64,000 bases of DNA, taken from assembly GCF_024211275.1 (NCBI RefSeq), contig NZ_JAMLDX010000004.1, positions 62,001 to 126,000 of the forward strand, read 5' to 3'. This document shows, in pieces, positions 28,920 through 38,651 of this stretch. The DNA is from Sphingomonas tagetis. GTDB taxonomy: Bacteria > Pseudomonadota > Alphaproteobacteria > Sphingomonadales > Sphingomonadaceae. Below the pieces are notes generated by a model. The model saw only the letters and a program-made list of their open reading frames with translations. It was not told the origin of the DNA and searched no databases. Both the position numbers and the translations under genes were made by a program. How positions within the stretch are numbered: position 1 is the stretch's first letter; each line of letters begins with the position of its first letter.

Positions 28920-29558
28920 TTGTATATTCGTAACTTTGCGCTCGCCGCGACGGCCATGATCACGCTCGCCGGGTGCGCGAAATCGGGCGACATCGCCGAG
29001 GGCGGCATCACCGCGGTGCGTTCGGCCTGCCCGCGCGTCGGCGTGCCGGCGGGGACTGGCGACATCACCACCTTCAACCCGGCCGCCAGCCGCGATGCGA
29101 GCGCGATCGACGTGACCGCGGTGCTGACCAACGTCACCTCGACCTGCGACGACACGACCGACACCATTCGTACCACGATCAATTTCGAGGTGCAGGCGAG
29201 CCGCCGTTCGGGCAGCGAAGCGCGCGACGTGACCTTCCCCTATTTCGTGACGATGGTGCAGGGCGGTAGCTCGGTGGTGTCGAAGCGGATCGGCCAGGTG
29301 ACTGTGCGATTCGCGGCGGGCGCGGCGCGGGCCTCGGCGACGGGCACGGGCTATACGACGGTCGCGCGCGCCGCGGCGACGCTGCCGGAGGACATTCGCC
29401 GCCAGATCAACGAGAAGCGCAAGGCAGGCGACGAGACCGCGGCGATCGACCCGCTGTCGCGCCCGGACATCCGTCAGGCAGTGCTGCGCGCGACGTTCGA
29501 AGCACTGGTCGGCTTCCAGCTGACCGACGAGCAGCTGAAATATAACGCGACGCGCTGA
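28920..29558 (+). CDS. Putative lipoprotein of unknown function
   Basis: A lipoprotein of about 212 residues (lipobox LAGC, Cys near residue 19). I place the start at TTG 28920 because GGAAAGG (28904-28910) is then eight bases upstream; a GTG at 28911 would touch that site. The body is beta-rich with two Cys (RSACPRVG and TSTCDDTT) that may form a disulphide, and ends in a charged helical region (INEKRKAGDETAAIDPL). I do not recognise a family. It is a single gene ahead of the glycine riboswitch. Confidence 0.72.
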   Translation: MYIRNFALAATAMITLAGCAKSGDIAEGGITAVRSACPRVGVPAGTGDITTFNPAASRDASAIDVTAVLTNVTSTCDDTTDTIRTTINFEVQASRRSGSEARDVTFPYFVTMVQGGSSVVSKRIGQVTVRFAAGAARASATGTGYTTVARAAATLPEDIRRQINEKRKAGDETAAIDPLSRPDIRQAVLRATFEALVGFQLTDEQLKYNATR

Positions 29559-29623
29559 ATCGCGTTGACTCCCATTGCGGGCCGCATCACACGGATGCGG
29601 TCAGCGATGGGCGACCATTGAAG

Positions 29624-29831
29624 GCACGCGCGGGAGAGCATCCGGGTAACCGGATCGCCGAAGGAGCAACCGCCCCGGAATCTCTCAGGCACCCAGGACC
29701 GCGCGGGGCCACGACACTCTGGAAAGCGTTCGTCCGCCCGACTTGGTTTGGGGCGTGCGGACCACCGAAGGGGTAAGTCGGTTCGTCTCACGACCGGCGA
29801 AAGCTCTCAGGTTCCCGTGACAGAGGGGGCG
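29624..29831 (+). promoter_or_regulatory. Tandem glycine riboswitch
   Basis: Two glycine aptamers in series. Aptamer 1 (about 29624-29711) has GCGCGGGAGAGC, GCCGAAGGAGCAAC and GGAATCTCTCAGGCA. Aptamer 2 (about 29713-29831) has CACTCTGGAAAGCG, ACCGAAGGGGTAAG and GCTCTCAGGTTCCCGTGACA. The two halves follow the known order of conserved blocks for gcvT leaders. A hairpin at 29831-29866 then precedes the gcvT Shine-Dalgarno (GGAG, 29877-29880). Glycine binding is known to raise expression of downstream cleavage genes. This explains the 330-base gap without a protein gene. Confidence 0.95.
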
Positions 29832-29888
29832 ACGGATCGAAGGCCGCATTCTTGCGGCCGGCCGTCGTGACCCTTTGGAGTGCGGATG

Positions 29889-31028
29889 ATGAGCGATACG
29901 GCCGAACCCGAAATCGTAGAGGAACTGGCGCTGCTGCCGCTCGACGCGTGGCATCGTGCGCGCGGCGGGCGGATGGTGCCGTTCGCGGGCTATGAGATGC
30001 CGGTCCAGTATGAAGGCATCATGGCCGAGCATCAGTGGGTGCGGGAGAGCGCCGGACTGTTCGACGTCAGCCATATGGGCCAGCTGTTCCTGAGCGGTCC
30101 TGGGCTGGACGCGGCGCTGGAGGCGCTGATCCCGGCGGATGTCGCGGGCGTGAAGGTCAACGGTCAGAAATATTCGCTGCTGCTCGCCGAGAATGGCGGG
30201 ATACTCGACGACTTGATGTTCACGCGCTGGGACGACGGATTGTACATGGTCGTCAACGGCGCGTGCAAATGGGACGATATCGCGCATCTGCGCGAGCATC
30301 TGCCCGACGAGATCGACATCAACCATATGGACGAGCATGCGCTGCTGGCGCTGCAGGGGCCGAAAGCGGTGGACGCACTGAGTCGCGTGGTGCCGGGCGT
30401 CGAAGCTTTGGTGTTCATGACCGGCGGGCGGTTCGACTGGGACGGCACCGGCCTGTGGATCAGCCGATCGGGCTATACCGGCGAGGACGGGTTCGAGATT
30501 TCTGTGGAGGCGGACAAGGCCGCGGCGCTGGCCGATGCGCTGACCGCGCAGGACGAGGTCAAGCCGATCGGGCTGGGCGCACGCGATTCGCTTCGGCTCG
30601 AGGCCGATCTGCCGCTCTATGGGCACGACCTCGACACCGAGACGACGCCGATCATGGCGGCGCTGAACTTCGCCGTGGCGAGCAAGCGGCGCCGGGAGGA
30701 AGCGAACTTCCCGGGCGCCGAACGCATTCTGCTGGAGCGTGAGCAGGGTCCGATCCAGCGCCGCGTCGGCCTGATCGTCGACGGCCGCCAGCCGGTGCGC
30801 GAGGGTGCGCTGGTGCTCGACGGCGAAGGCAATGAGGTCGGCCGCGTGACCAGCGGCGGCTTCGCGCCGACCGTGCAGAAGCCGATCGCGATGGCCTATG
30901 TGCCCGTGTCGCTGGCCGAAATCGGCACGCGGGTGACTTTGAGCCAGCGCGGCAAGATCCATCATGGCGAAGTGGTCGCGATGCCCTTCGTCCCCCATCG
31001 TTACGTGCGAGCAGGAGCAGCGAAATGA
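29889..31028 (+). CDS. gcvT: Glycine cleavage T-protein (aminomethyltransferase)
   Basis: A 379-residue T-protein that transfers the methylene unit of glycine from lipoylated GcvH to tetrahydrofolate, releasing ammonia. Seen: [20 protein letters not shown] near the N-terminus (folate/active-site region), [21 protein letters not shown] and [20 protein letters not shown]. Start candidates are ATG 29886 and 29889, five and eight bases after GGAG. It is the first gene behind the glycine riboswitch and overlaps gcvH by four bases. Confidence 0.97.
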   Translation: MSDTAEPEIVEELALLPLDAWHRARGGRMVPFAGYEMPVQYEGIMAEHQWVRESAGLFDVSHMGQLFLSGPGLDAALEALIPADVAGVKVNGQKYSLLLAENGGILDDLMFTRWDDGLYMVVNGACKWDDIAHLREHLPDEIDINHMDEHALLALQGPKAVDALSRVVPGVEALVFMTGGRFDWDGTGLWISRSGYTGEDGFEISVEADKAAALADALTAQDEVKPIGLGARDSLRLEADLPLYGHDLDTETTPIMAALNFAVASKRRREEANFPGAERILLEREQGPIQRRVGLIVDGRQPVREGALVLDGEGNEVGRVTSGGFAPTVQKPIAMAYVPVSLAEIGTRVTLSQRGKIHHGEVVAMPFVPHRYVRAGAAK

Positions 31029-31396
31029 GCCGTTACTTCACCGAAGATCATGAGTGGATCGACCTCGACGGCGAGATCGCGACCGTCGGCATCACCGATT
31101 ATGCGCAGAGCCAGCTCGGCGACATCGTGTTCGTCGAAGTGCCCGAGGACGGCAAGCAGGTCGCCAAGGGCGACGACGCCGCGGTGGTCGAGAGCGTCAA
31201 GGCGGCGAGCGACGTCTATGCGCCCGTGTCGGGCACGGTGATCGAGGGCAATCCGGCGCTGGAAGGCGAGCCGGCGCTGGTCAATGAGGACCCCGAGGGC
31301 GACGGCTGGTTCTTCAAGATGACGCTGAGCGACACCAGCGAGCTGGATTCGCTGATGGACGAGGCGGCCTACGCGGATTTCGTCTCGAAACTTTGA
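31025..31396 (+). CDS. gcvH: Glycine cleavage H-protein
   Basis: A 123-residue lipoyl carrier that shuttles the aminomethyl group between P-, T- and L-proteins. The lipoylation site is Lys59 in ESVKAASDV. The N-terminal [13 protein letters not shown] and WFFKMTLSD segments are standard. ATG 31025 overlaps the gcvT stop (ATGA). The next gene, gcvPA, is 151 bases away across an inverted repeat. Confidence 0.98.
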   Translation: MSRYFTEDHEWIDLDGEIATVGITDYAQSQLGDIVFVEVPEDGKQVAKGDDAAVVESVKAASDVYAPVSGTVIEGNPALEGEPALVNEDPEGDGWFFKMTLSDTSELDSLMDEAAYADFVSKL

Positions 31397-31406
31397 ATTT
31401 TTGCTC

Positions 31407-31511
31407 GTCACCCCGGCCCTGTGCCGGGGTCCACTTCGCCGCAGCGGATAAGCTTGAGCCTCTGCTCCAGCACTCGACGCACGGTGGACCCCGGCACAAG
31501 GCCGGGGTGAC
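31407..31511. repeat. Inverted repeat with 28-base arms between gcvH and gcvPA
   Basis: Arms 31407-31434 and 31484-31511 are reverse complements with one mismatch; each arm itself contains a CCCCGGC/GCCGGGG sub-palindrome. This type (GTCACCCCGGCC...GGGTCCAC) is a common dispersed repeat between genes of sphingomonads. Its position inside the gcv operon could affect readthrough or mRNA stability between gcvTH and gcvPAPB. Confidence 0.88.
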
Positions 31512-31547
31512 GGTCTGGTTATAGGCCCTGCTGGCCGGAGAACTGAA

Positions 31548-32906
31548 TTGCGCTATCTACCCCTGACTCCAAATGACCGGCAGGCGATGCTCGCGGCGGT
31601 CGGTGCGGCGGCAATCGACGATCTGTTCGTCGATGTGCCCGAGGCTGCCCGGCTGAGCGGGCCGATCGCGGGGCTGCCGCTGCATGCCAGCGAGCTGGCC
31701 GTCGAGCGGCACATGACGAAGCTCGCCGCCAGGAACCTGTCGGCGGGCGCGGCGCCGTTCTTCATCGGTTGCGGCGCGTACAAGCATCATGTGCCCGCCA
31801 GCGTCGATCACATCATCCAGCGCGGCGAGTTCCTGACCGCCTATACGCCCTACCAGCCCGAGATCGCGCAGGGCACGCTGCAGGTGATGTTCGAGTTCCA
31901 GACCCAGGTCGCGCGCCTGCTGGGGACCGATGTCGCAAACGCCTCGATGTATGACGGCTCGACGGCGTGCTGGGAGGCGATCGGGATGGCGCGGCGCATC
32001 ACCAAGCGCGCCAAGGCGATCCTGTCGGGCGGGCTGCACCCGCATTATGTCTCGGTCGCCAACACGATGGCGAAATATACTGGCGACCAGCTGGTGACGG
32101 CGTTGCCCGAACTGACCGCCGAGCCGGATACGGCCAGGCTGATCGGGATGATCGACGACGAGACGTCGTGCGTGGTCGTGCAATATCCGGACATCCTGGG
32201 GCGCATCGGCGACCTGACCGAGTTGGCCGCGGCGTGCCAGGCGAAGAAGGCGCTGCTGGTCGCGGTGGTGACCGAGCCGGTGGCGCTGGGGGCTTGTCGG
32301 TCGCCCGGCGAGATGGGCGCGGACATCGTCGTCGGCGAAGGCCAGTCGATCGGCGTCGGCCTCCAGTTCGGCGGACCCTATGTCGGGCTGTTCGGCTGCA
32401 AGGACAAATATGTCCGCCAGATGCCGGGGCGGCTGTGCGGCGAGACGCAGGACGCCGAGGGCAAGCGCGGTTTCGTGCTGACGCTCTCGACCCGCGAGCA
32501 GCATATCCGGCGCGAAAAGGCCACGTCGAACATCTGCACCAGCTCGGTGCTGTGTGCGCTGGCGTGGTCGATCCATATGACCTTGCTGGGCGAGAAGGGG
32601 CTGCGGCAGCTCGCGGCGCTCAACCATGCGGGGGCGAGCGCTGCGGCCGAGCGGCTGGCGCAAGTGTCGGGCGTTGAATTGGTTACGCCGGCCTTCTTCA
32701 ACGAGTTCACGTTGAAGCTGTCGAAGGAAGCGCGGCCGATCGTTCGCGAACTGGCGGACAAGGGCATTCTGGCCGGGGTGTCGCTCGGACGGCTCTATCC
32801 GGGCGAGGACGCGCTGGCCAACGGGCTGGTCGTGGCGGTGACCGAGAACACGACTGCGGAGGATGTCGAGACCCTTGCCTCGGCACTCGAGGAGGTGCTG
32901 GCATGA
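31548..32906 (+). CDS. gcvPA: Glycine dehydrogenase (decarboxylating) subunit 1
   Basis: The 452-residue alpha half of the split P-protein, which forms a heterotetramer with GcvPB and decarboxylates glycine. It starts with TTG 31548, supported by CCGGAG seven bases upstream and the canonical [15 protein letters not shown]. Family features include [30 protein letters not shown] and ASMYDGSTA. The PLP lysine resides in the partner subunit, as expected. It overlaps gcvPB by four bases. Confidence 0.96.
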   Translation: MRYLPLTPNDRQAMLAAVGAAAIDDLFVDVPEAARLSGPIAGLPLHASELAVERHMTKLAARNLSAGAAPFFIGCGAYKHHVPASVDHIIQRGEFLTAYTPYQPEIAQGTLQVMFEFQTQVARLLGTDVANASMYDGSTACWEAIGMARRITKRAKAILSGGLHPHYVSVANTMAKYTGDQLVTALPELTAEPDTARLIGMIDDETSCVVVQYPDILGRIGDLTELAAACQAKKALLVAVVTEPVALGACRSPGEMGADIVVGEGQSIGVGLQFGGPYVGLFGCKDKYVRQMPGRLCGETQDAEGKRGFVLTLSTREQHIRREKATSNICTSSVLCALAWSIHMTLLGEKGLRQLAALNHAGASAAAERLAQVSGVELVTPAFFNEFTLKLSKEARPIVRELADKGILAGVSLGRLYPGEDALANGLVVAVTENTTAEDVETLASALEEVLA

Positions 32907-34474
32907 GCGCGATCAACCAGAGCGGCTGGCGCCCCGAGATGACGCCGGAGCGGCGCAGCAACGAGGCGACCTTCACCGGCAACCGCGCGCTGATGCTGGA
33001 AGAGGCGCTGATCTTCGAGATCGGCTCGCTGGATACGACCGGCGTCGATTTCGCCGAGGCGCCCAAGGCGGCGTCGCGGCTGGGCGGGCTGGAGCGCCAC
33101 AAGGATATCGGCCTGCCGGGGCTGAGCGAGCCGGAAGCGGTGCGGCATTATACGCGCCTCAGCCGCCAGAATTACGCGATCGACCTTGGCCTGTTCCCGC
33201 TCGGCAGCTGCACGATGAAGCACAATCCGCGACTCAACGAGCGGATGGCGCGGTTGCCCGGTTTCGCCGACGTGCATCCGTTGCAGCCGGTGGATACCGT
33301 GCAGGGCGCGTTCGAGGTGATCCATCAGCTCGCGCATTGGCTGGTGACGCTGACCGGCATGCATTCGGTCGCGATGTCGCCCAAGGCCGGCGCGCATGGC
33401 GAGCTGTGCGGCGTGCTGGCGATCCGCGCGGCGCTCGATGCCAAGGGGCAGCAGAGCCGCAAGGTGCTGCTGGTGCCGGAGAGCGCGCATGGCACCAACC
33501 CGGCGACGGCGGCGTTCGCGGGCTTTTCCGTCGAGGATATTCCGGCGACCGAGGCGGGGCGCGTCGATCTCGAAGCGCTCAAGGCGCGGCTGGGGCCGGA
33601 CGTGGCGGGGGTGATGATCACCAACCCCAATACCTGCGGTCTGTTCGAGCCTGACATGAAGGCGATCTCCGACGCGGTCCATGCGGCGGGCGGATACGTC
33701 TATTGCGACGGCGCCAACTTCAACGCGATCGTCGGGCGGGTCCGCCCGGGCGACCTCGGCATCGATGCGATGCACATCAACCTGCACAAGACCTTCTCGA
33801 CCCCGCATGGCGGCGGCGGACCGGGCTCGGGACCGGTCGTGCTGTCGGCGGCGCTGGCGCCCTATGCGCCGCTGCCGTTCGTTGAGGAACAGGACGGCAA
33901 GTTCATCCTGATCGAGGAGGAGACCGCGGGCGAGCATCATGCCGACAGCTTCGGGCGGATGGTGTCGTTCCACGGCCAGATGGGCATGTTCACGCGCGCG
34001 CTGACCTATATCCTGTCGCACGGCGCGGACGGGTTGCGGCAGGTGGCCGAGGATTCGGTGCTCAACGCCAATTACGTGCTGCGCAGCCTCGAGGACGTGC
34101 TCGACGCGCCGTTCGCCAACAGCGGGCCGTGCATGCATGAGGCGATCTTCAGCGACAAGGGATTGCCGGAGGGCTTCTCGACGCTCGACATCGCCAAGGG
34201 GCTGATCGACGAGGGCTTCCACCCGATGACGGTCTATTTCCCGCTGGTGGTGCACGGCGCGATGCTGGTCGAGCCGACCGAGACCGAGAGCAAGGCGGCG
34301 CTCGACCAGTTCATCGGCGCGTGCCGCTCGGTCGCCGAGCGGGCGAAGGCGGGTGACGCTGCGCTCAAGTCGGCGCCGCATTTCGCGCCGCGGCGGCGGC
34401 TCGACGAGACTCAGGCCGCGCGCAAGCCGGTGCTGGTGTGGAAGGAGCCCGCACAGGCCGAAGCCGCCGAATAA
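32903..34474 (+). CDS. gcvPB: Glycine dehydrogenase (decarboxylating) subunit 2
   Basis: The 523-residue PLP-binding half of the split P-protein. Lys296 in [19 protein letters not shown] is the Schiff-base lysine. [18 protein letters not shown] and the AHGELCG segment are typical. It completes the cleavage system set (T, H, P1, P2); the shared L-protein (Lpd) is not in the window. A hairpin follows ten bases after the stop. Confidence 0.97.
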   Translation: MSAINQSGWRPEMTPERRSNEATFTGNRALMLEEALIFEIGSLDTTGVDFAEAPKAASRLGGLERHKDIGLPGLSEPEAVRHYTRLSRQNYAIDLGLFPLGSCTMKHNPRLNERMARLPGFADVHPLQPVDTVQGAFEVIHQLAHWLVTLTGMHSVAMSPKAGAHGELCGVLAIRAALDAKGQQSRKVLLVPESAHGTNPATAAFAGFSVEDIPATEAGRVDLEALKARLGPDVAGVMITNPNTCGLFEPDMKAISDAVHAAGGYVYCDGANFNAIVGRVRPGDLGIDAMHINLHKTFSTPHGGGGPGSGPVVLSAALAPYAPLPFVEEQDGKFILIEEETAGEHHADSFGRMVSFHGQMGMFTRALTYILSHGADGLRQVAEDSVLNANYVLRSLEDVLDAPFANSGPCMHEAIFSDKGLPEGFSTLDIAKGLIDEGFHPMTVYFPLVVHGAMLVEPTETESKAALDQFIGACRSVAERAKAGDAALKSAPHFAPRRRLDETQAARKPVLVWKEPAQAEAAE

Positions 34475-34484
34475 TGTCAGTTTT

Positions 34485-34510
34485 CGGAGTAACCCCTTCG
34501 GGTTACTCCG
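34485..34510 (+). terminator. Hairpin at the end of the gcv operon
   Basis: An 11-bp perfect stem with a CTTC loop (arms CGGAGTAACCC and complement), then a second hairpin at 34522-34550 (GGGCGGTGGC with GCCGCCGCCC, one G-T pair). Neither has a proper T-run, so termination may be weak or need Rho. Confidence 0.55.
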
Positions 34511-34569
34511 TCTCCCGGGCGGGCGGTGGCGTCATGCCGCCGCCCGTTTGGATTCCGGGGGAGTTTTCG

Positions 34570-34893
34570 ATGTATCTGACCTTTGCCTTGCTGGCATCTA
34601 CCTTGACGCCTGCCGCGCAGGACCCGCGCCTGCCGCAGGCCGAGCAGGATGGCGACCGGATCGAGGCGGAGGCGATGTACGACAAGCAGCGCCAGCGCGA
34701 CCAGGCCGAGGCCGATCGCGTGGCCAAGACCAATCTCGACCGGCAGAGCGACTACGACCTGTATCTCGCCAGGCAGAAGGCCGATTACGACGCCAAGATG
34801 GCGAAGTGGCGCGCCGATGTCGCGCAGCAGAAGGCCGATTATGAGGCTAGGGTCGCGCAATGCATCGCAGAGAAGCGCTGCGCACCGCGCTGA
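34570..34893 (+). CDS. Small exported helical protein, function unknown
   Basis: A 107-residue protein. The first 17 residues (MYLTFALLASTLTPAAQ) form a probable signal peptide. The remainder is highly charged with heptad-like spacing (YDKQRQRDQAEADRV, DYDLYLARQKADYDAKM), suggesting a coiled coil, and two Cys near the C-terminus (QCIAEKRCAPR) could form a disulphide. GGGGGAG precedes ATG 34570. Its stop overlaps the next start by one base (TGATG). Confidence 0.7.
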   Translation: MYLTFALLASTLTPAAQDPRLPQAEQDGDRIEAEAMYDKQRQRDQAEADRVAKTNLDRQSDYDLYLARQKADYDAKMAKWRADVAQQKADYEARVAQCIAEKRCAPR

Positions 34894-35537
34894 TGGCCGA
34901 TCCCACGCCTTGGATCGCAGCTGAAGATAGCGGGGCGGCCCGCAAGCACGCACCGGCGACGCTGCGCAACCGCGAGGCGATTGCGGCCGTGCTGGCGGAT
35001 GTGCTGCCGGCGCGCGGCACGGTGCTGGAGATTGCGAGCGGGAGTGGCGAGCATGCCGCTTTCTTCGCCGAGCGGTTTCCGGCACTCGAATGGCAGCCGA
35101 GCGACCCCGACGCGGCCGCGCTGGCGTCGATTGCCACATGGTGCGCGGGGCTGGGCAATGTCGCGCCGGCGCTGGCGATCGATGCCGCGGCGGCGGGTTG
35201 GGGCGTGACGCGGGCCGATGCGGTGCTGTGCATCAACATGGTGCATATCAGCCCGTGGGACGCGACGCTGGGGCTGATTGCCGGCGCGGCGCGACTATTG
35301 CCGGCCGGCGGGCGGCTGATCCTCTATGGCCCCTATCGGCGCGCGGACGTTCCGACCGCGCCGTCGAACGAGGCGTTCGATGCGTCACTCAAGGCGCGCG
35401 ATCCGGCCTGGGGGCTGCGCGATGTGGCGGATGTGACCGCGGCGGCGGCGGCGCAGGATCTGGCGTTCGAACGGCTTGTCGAGATGCCCGCGAACAATAT
35501 CATGCTGGTCTATCGCAACGGAGGGGACGGGCGATGA
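34893..35537 (+). CDS. DUF938 SAM-dependent methyltransferase-like protein
   Basis: A 214-residue Rossmann-type protein of the DUF938 group. VLEIASGSGEHAAFFAERFP is motif I for SAM binding, WQPSDPDAAAL supplies the acidic loop, and INMVHISPWDATLGL and LPAGGRLILYGPY follow. The start ATG 34893 shares a base with the upstream stop, giving MADPTPWIAAEDSG; an upstream in-frame ATG at 34860 lies inside the previous gene. Methyl acceptor unknown. It ends in a four-base overlap with the TMEM175-like gene. Confidence 0.85.
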   Translation: MADPTPWIAAEDSGAARKHAPATLRNREAIAAVLADVLPARGTVLEIASGSGEHAAFFAERFPALEWQPSDPDAAALASIATWCAGLGNVAPALAIDAAAAGWGVTRADAVLCINMVHISPWDATLGLIAGAARLLPAGGRLILYGPYRRADVPTAPSNEAFDASLKARDPAWGLRDVADVTAAAAAQDLAFERLVEMPANNIMLVYRNGGDGR

Positions 35538-36244
35538 CCAGTGCGACGACGGGGCGAATCGACAATTTCACCGACGCGGCGTTCGCCTTTGCGGTGACGT
35601 TGCTGGTCGTCGGCGCGGGCGGATCGGCTGAGGACAGCGCCACGCTGGAAAAGGCCGTGGCGGCGGTGCCGAGCTTCGCCATCGGCTTTGCCATCATCGC
35701 GCTGTTCTGGTTCAGTCATGTGCGCTGGCGCAAGCTGCGCGGCGATGGCGACTGGCGCTCGTTGCTGCTCACGCTGCTGCTGATCTTCACGGTGCTGATC
35801 TACATCGTGCCGCTGCGCGCGATGGCGACCTCATTCGCGGCGCTGCTGATGGGCGAGCTTGGCGGCTATCGCGGCAATCTGGGGACGCTGTTCACCGTCT
35901 ATGGCGTCGGCTTTACCGCGATGTCGATCCTCACCGCGTTCATGTTCCTCGACGCGCGGCGCAATCCGGCGCTGTCCGACGACGAACGGCGCGAGACGCT
36001 GGGTCAGGCGTGGATCTGGGGCATCTTGTCGGCGACCGGCGTCGGATCGACGCTGATGGCGATGACGCCGGGGCTACACGGCTGGGCGCCGTTCCTCTAC
36101 GCCACGCTCCCGCTCAGCATCGGCCTCTTCAGTCGGCGCTACCACTGGGGAAGCGGGAAGGCCGCGCCGCCGCTCGCGCCAGACGATGTAAAGGCCGCTG
36201 GCGATGATCACCGGCGCGCCGACAAAGGTCCAGCCGCCGGGTAG
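35534..36244 (+). CDS. TMEM175-family membrane protein (DUF1211)
   Basis: A 236-residue polytopic protein of the bacterial TMEM175/DUF1211 type, whose studied members are potassium channels. RIDNFTDAAFAFAVTLLVV fits the family's R-x-x-x-F-S/T-D first-helix signature, and LFWFSHVRWRKL contains the usual WxxH-like segment. About six helices are predicted. The final 50 or so residues are polar and lie opposite the convergent EamA gene (171-base overlap), so the tail may be dispensable. The start overlaps the DUF938 stop by four bases. Confidence 0.8.
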   Translation: MTSATTGRIDNFTDAAFAFAVTLLVVGAGGSAEDSATLEKAVAAVPSFAIGFAIIALFWFSHVRWRKLRGDGDWRSLLLTLLLIFTVLIYIVPLRAMATSFAALLMGELGGYRGNLGTLFTVYGVGFTAMSILTAFMFLDARRNPALSDDERRETLGQAWIWGILSATGVGSTLMAMTPGLHGWAPFLYATLPLSIGLFSRRYHWGSGKAAPPLAPDDVKAAGDDHRRADKGPAAG

Positions 36245-37024
36245 CGTGCCGAAGATCAGCCAGCCGAACAGCGTCGCCCAGATCAGACCGGAATAATCCA
36301 TCGGCATGACGGCCGAGACCGGCGCGAAGCGGAGCGCGGCGGTAAACGCAATCTGTCCCATGCAGCCAAATATGCCGACGCCGGCGAGCAGCGCCCATGT
36401 CGTGGCATCGTGCGCGGCGGCGAAAAAGGGATAAACCAGCCCCAACGGCACACAGGACAGCGCGGAAAACCAGAAGACGGTGGTTCCGGCATTCTCGGTG
36501 CGGCCGAGTTGACGCAACTGGATCGCGATGACCGCGACGGTCAGCGCAGAGGTGAGACCGACCAGTGCCCCGGCGAGCGGGATATGGCCGGTGCCGGGCT
36601 GAGTCACGATGAGCACGCCGGCGAAGCCGAGCACGACCGCCGCCCAGCGATGCCAGCCTGTCGGCTCCTTGAGCACCAGCGCGCCGAGGATCGTGGCGAA
36701 GATCGGTACGGTGAAGGAGATCGCCGTCGCCTCGGCCAGCGGGAGCAGCAGCAGCGCGCCGAAAGTGAAATTGATGCCGAACACGCCAAGCGCGGTGCGG
36801 GTAATGTGCCCCGAGATCTGCGTGGTGCGGAGCGTCGCGAGGCCAGGCCCCAGCGCGACCCAGATCATCGCCACCGGGATGGCGAAAAATTGGCGGAACA
36901 GCGTGATTTCGGGGAGCCTGGCGCCATGCGCGGCAGCAAGCTTGATCAGCACGGCCATGAAGGTCAGCAGCATCACCGCGAGCAGGCGCAGGCTAAGGCC
37001 GGTGAGGATACGGTCGCCGCTCAT
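36074..37024 (-). CDS. DMT-superfamily (EamA) transporter
   Basis: A 316-residue inner-membrane protein with ten predicted helices in two EamA repeats. Repeat 1 ends around AISFTVPIFATILGALVLKEP and repeat 2 around PVSAVMPMDYSGLIWATLF with IFGTLPGGWTFVGAPVII. It could export amino acids or metabolites; the family does not decide. ATG 37024 (MSGDRIL) is chosen; GTG/ATG codons further up are not supported. Its C-terminal coding region overlaps the convergent TMEM175 gene by 171 bases. Confidence 0.86.
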   Translation of the reverse strand: MSGDRILTGLSLRLLAVMLLTFMAVLIKLAAAHGARLPEITLFRQFFAIPVAMIWVALGPGLATLRTTQISGHITRTALGVFGINFTFGALLLLPLAEATAISFTVPIFATILGALVLKEPTGWHRWAAVVLGFAGVLIVTQPGTGHIPLAGALVGLTSALTVAVIAIQLRQLGRTENAGTTVFWFSALSCVPLGLVYPFFAAAHDATTWALLAGVGIFGCMGQIAFTAALRFAPVSAVMPMDYSGLIWATLFGWLIFGTLPGGWTFVGAPVIIASGLYIVWRERRRGLPASPVVAPTEEADAERERGVEERRPAV

Positions 37025-37108
37025 CGTTGACCGACTAGGCGCGTCGCGGCGGTGCAGCAAGCCAAGTTGGGCGTGACGCGCGCCGGATCAGGCGCTATCC
37101 GCGCGGCC

Positions 37109-38641
37109 ATGATCAAGCATGCGCTCAACGTCACCCGCGAAGCGGACTTCGCCGCCTGGTATCAGGCCGTCATCTCGGAAGCCGATCTGGCCGAGGAATC
37201 GGGGGTCCGCGGCTGCATGGTGATCCGGCCATGGGGCTATGGCATCTGGGAGCGCATCCAGCGCCTGCTCGACGATCGCATCAAGGCGACGGGGCACGAG
37301 AATTGCTATTTCCCGCTGTTCATCCCGCTCTCCTATTTCGAGAAGGAGGCCGAGCATGTCGACGGCTTCGCCAAGGAGATGGCGGTGGTCACGCATCACC
37401 GGCTGAAGCAGGTCGACGGCAAGCTGGTGGTCGATCCCGAGGCGAAGCTGGAGGAGCCGCTCGTCGTGCGGCCGACGTCGGAGACGGTGATCGGTGCCGC
37501 GTTCAGCCGCTGGGTGCAGTCGTGGCGCGACCTGCCGGTGCTGATCAACCAATGGGCCAACGTCGTGCGCTGGGAGATGCGCACGCGCATGTTCCTGCGT
37601 ACCAGCGAGTTCCTGTGGCAGGAAGGGCATACCGCGCACGCCTCGGTCGACGAGGCGCGCGAAGAGACGATGAAGATGCTCGAAGTGTACCGTTCATTCG
37701 CGGAGGATTGCCTCGCGATGCCGGTGGTGGCGGGCGAGAAGCCGGAGAATGAGCGCTTTCCGGGCGCGGTCTCGACCTATTCGATCGAGGCGATGATGCA
37801 GGACGGCAAGGCGCTGCAGGCGGGCACGTCGCACTTCCTCGGCACGACCTTCTCGTCGGCGCAGAACATCAAGTTCCAGAATGCCGAAGGCGTTCAGGAG
37901 CTGGCGCAGACGACGAGTTGGGGCGTGTCCACTCGCATGATCGGCGGCGTGATCATGGTGCATGGCGACGATGACGGCCTGCGCGTGCCGCCGCGCGTCG
38001 CGCCCTGGCAGATCGTGATCGTGCCGATGCTGCGCGACACGGACGAGGATGCAGCAGTTCTGGCTTATTGCAAGGGCTTGCAGGCCGACCTCGCCAAACA
38101 GTCTGCGCTCGGCGAGCCGGTGCGCGCGCTGCTCGATGCGCGGCCGGCCAAGGCGGCGGCGAAGCGCTGGGGCTGGGTCAAGAAGGGCGCGCCGGTGGTG
38201 ATCGAGGTCGGCGGGCGCGATGTCGCAGGCGGCAACGTGTCGGTGATCCGCCGCGACCGGCTGTACCGCGAGGACGGCAAGCTCGACAGCGCGGTTCTGG
38301 CGAAGGACGGGTTTGTCGGGTCCGCAGCGGCGCTGTTGGAGGAAATCCAGAGCGTGCTGCACGGACAGGCACGCGAACGGCTCGATGCGAATATCGTGCG
38401 CGGGGTCGACAGCTTCGACTCGCTCAAGGCGCATTTCCAAGGGTCGGGCAAATATCCGGGCTGGGTCGAGGTGCAATGGGCCAGACCGAGCGGGGAAGCG
38501 CTGGACAAGGTGGTCGAGCGGCTCAAGGCGCTCAAGCTGACCTTCCGCAACGTGCCGCTGGGTGCTGCGCCGGTCGATGGCGCCTGCATCTTCAGCGGGG
38601 AGCCGGCGGTCGAGCGGATCCTGGTCGCGCGCGCCTATTGA
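37109..38641 (+). CDS. proS: Prolyl-tRNA synthetase, archaeal/eukaryote-like short type
   Basis: A 510-residue class II synthetase that charges tRNA-Pro. It lacks the editing insertion of E. coli ProS. Motif 2 is in RWEMRTRMFLRTSEFLWQEGHT and motif 3 near TSWGVSTRMIGGVIMVHGDD. PRVAPWQIVIVPM begins the anticodon-binding domain, and the extra C-terminal domain ends FSGEPAVERILVARAY. The start MIKHALNVTREADFAAWY at ATG 37109 fits relatives. It stands alone between EamA (divergent) and the CsbD-like gene (convergent). Confidence 0.95.
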   Translation: MIKHALNVTREADFAAWYQAVISEADLAEESGVRGCMVIRPWGYGIWERIQRLLDDRIKATGHENCYFPLFIPLSYFEKEAEHVDGFAKEMAVVTHHRLKQVDGKLVVDPEAKLEEPLVVRPTSETVIGAAFSRWVQSWRDLPVLINQWANVVRWEMRTRMFLRTSEFLWQEGHTAHASVDEAREETMKMLEVYRSFAEDCLAMPVVAGEKPENERFPGAVSTYSIEAMMQDGKALQAGTSHFLGTTFSSAQNIKFQNAEGVQELAQTTSWGVSTRMIGGVIMVHGDDDGLRVPPRVAPWQIVIVPMLRDTDEDAAVLAYCKGLQADLAKQSALGEPVRALLDARPAKAAAKRWGWVKKGAPVVIEVGGRDVAGGNVSVIRRDRLYREDGKLDSAVLAKDGFVGSAAALLEEIQSVLHGQARERLDANIVRGVDSFDSLKAHFQGSGKYPGWVEVQWARPSGEALDKVVERLKALKLTFRNVPLGAAPVDGACIFSGEPAVERILVARAY

Positions 38642-38651
38642 GCGAACATAG

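Noticed and set aside
29889..31028. YgfZ (folate-binding iron-sulphur protein) instead of GcvT
   Set aside because: The gene is behind a glycine riboswitch, overlaps gcvH, and has GcvT-specific segments rather than the YgfZ KGCYxGQE motif.
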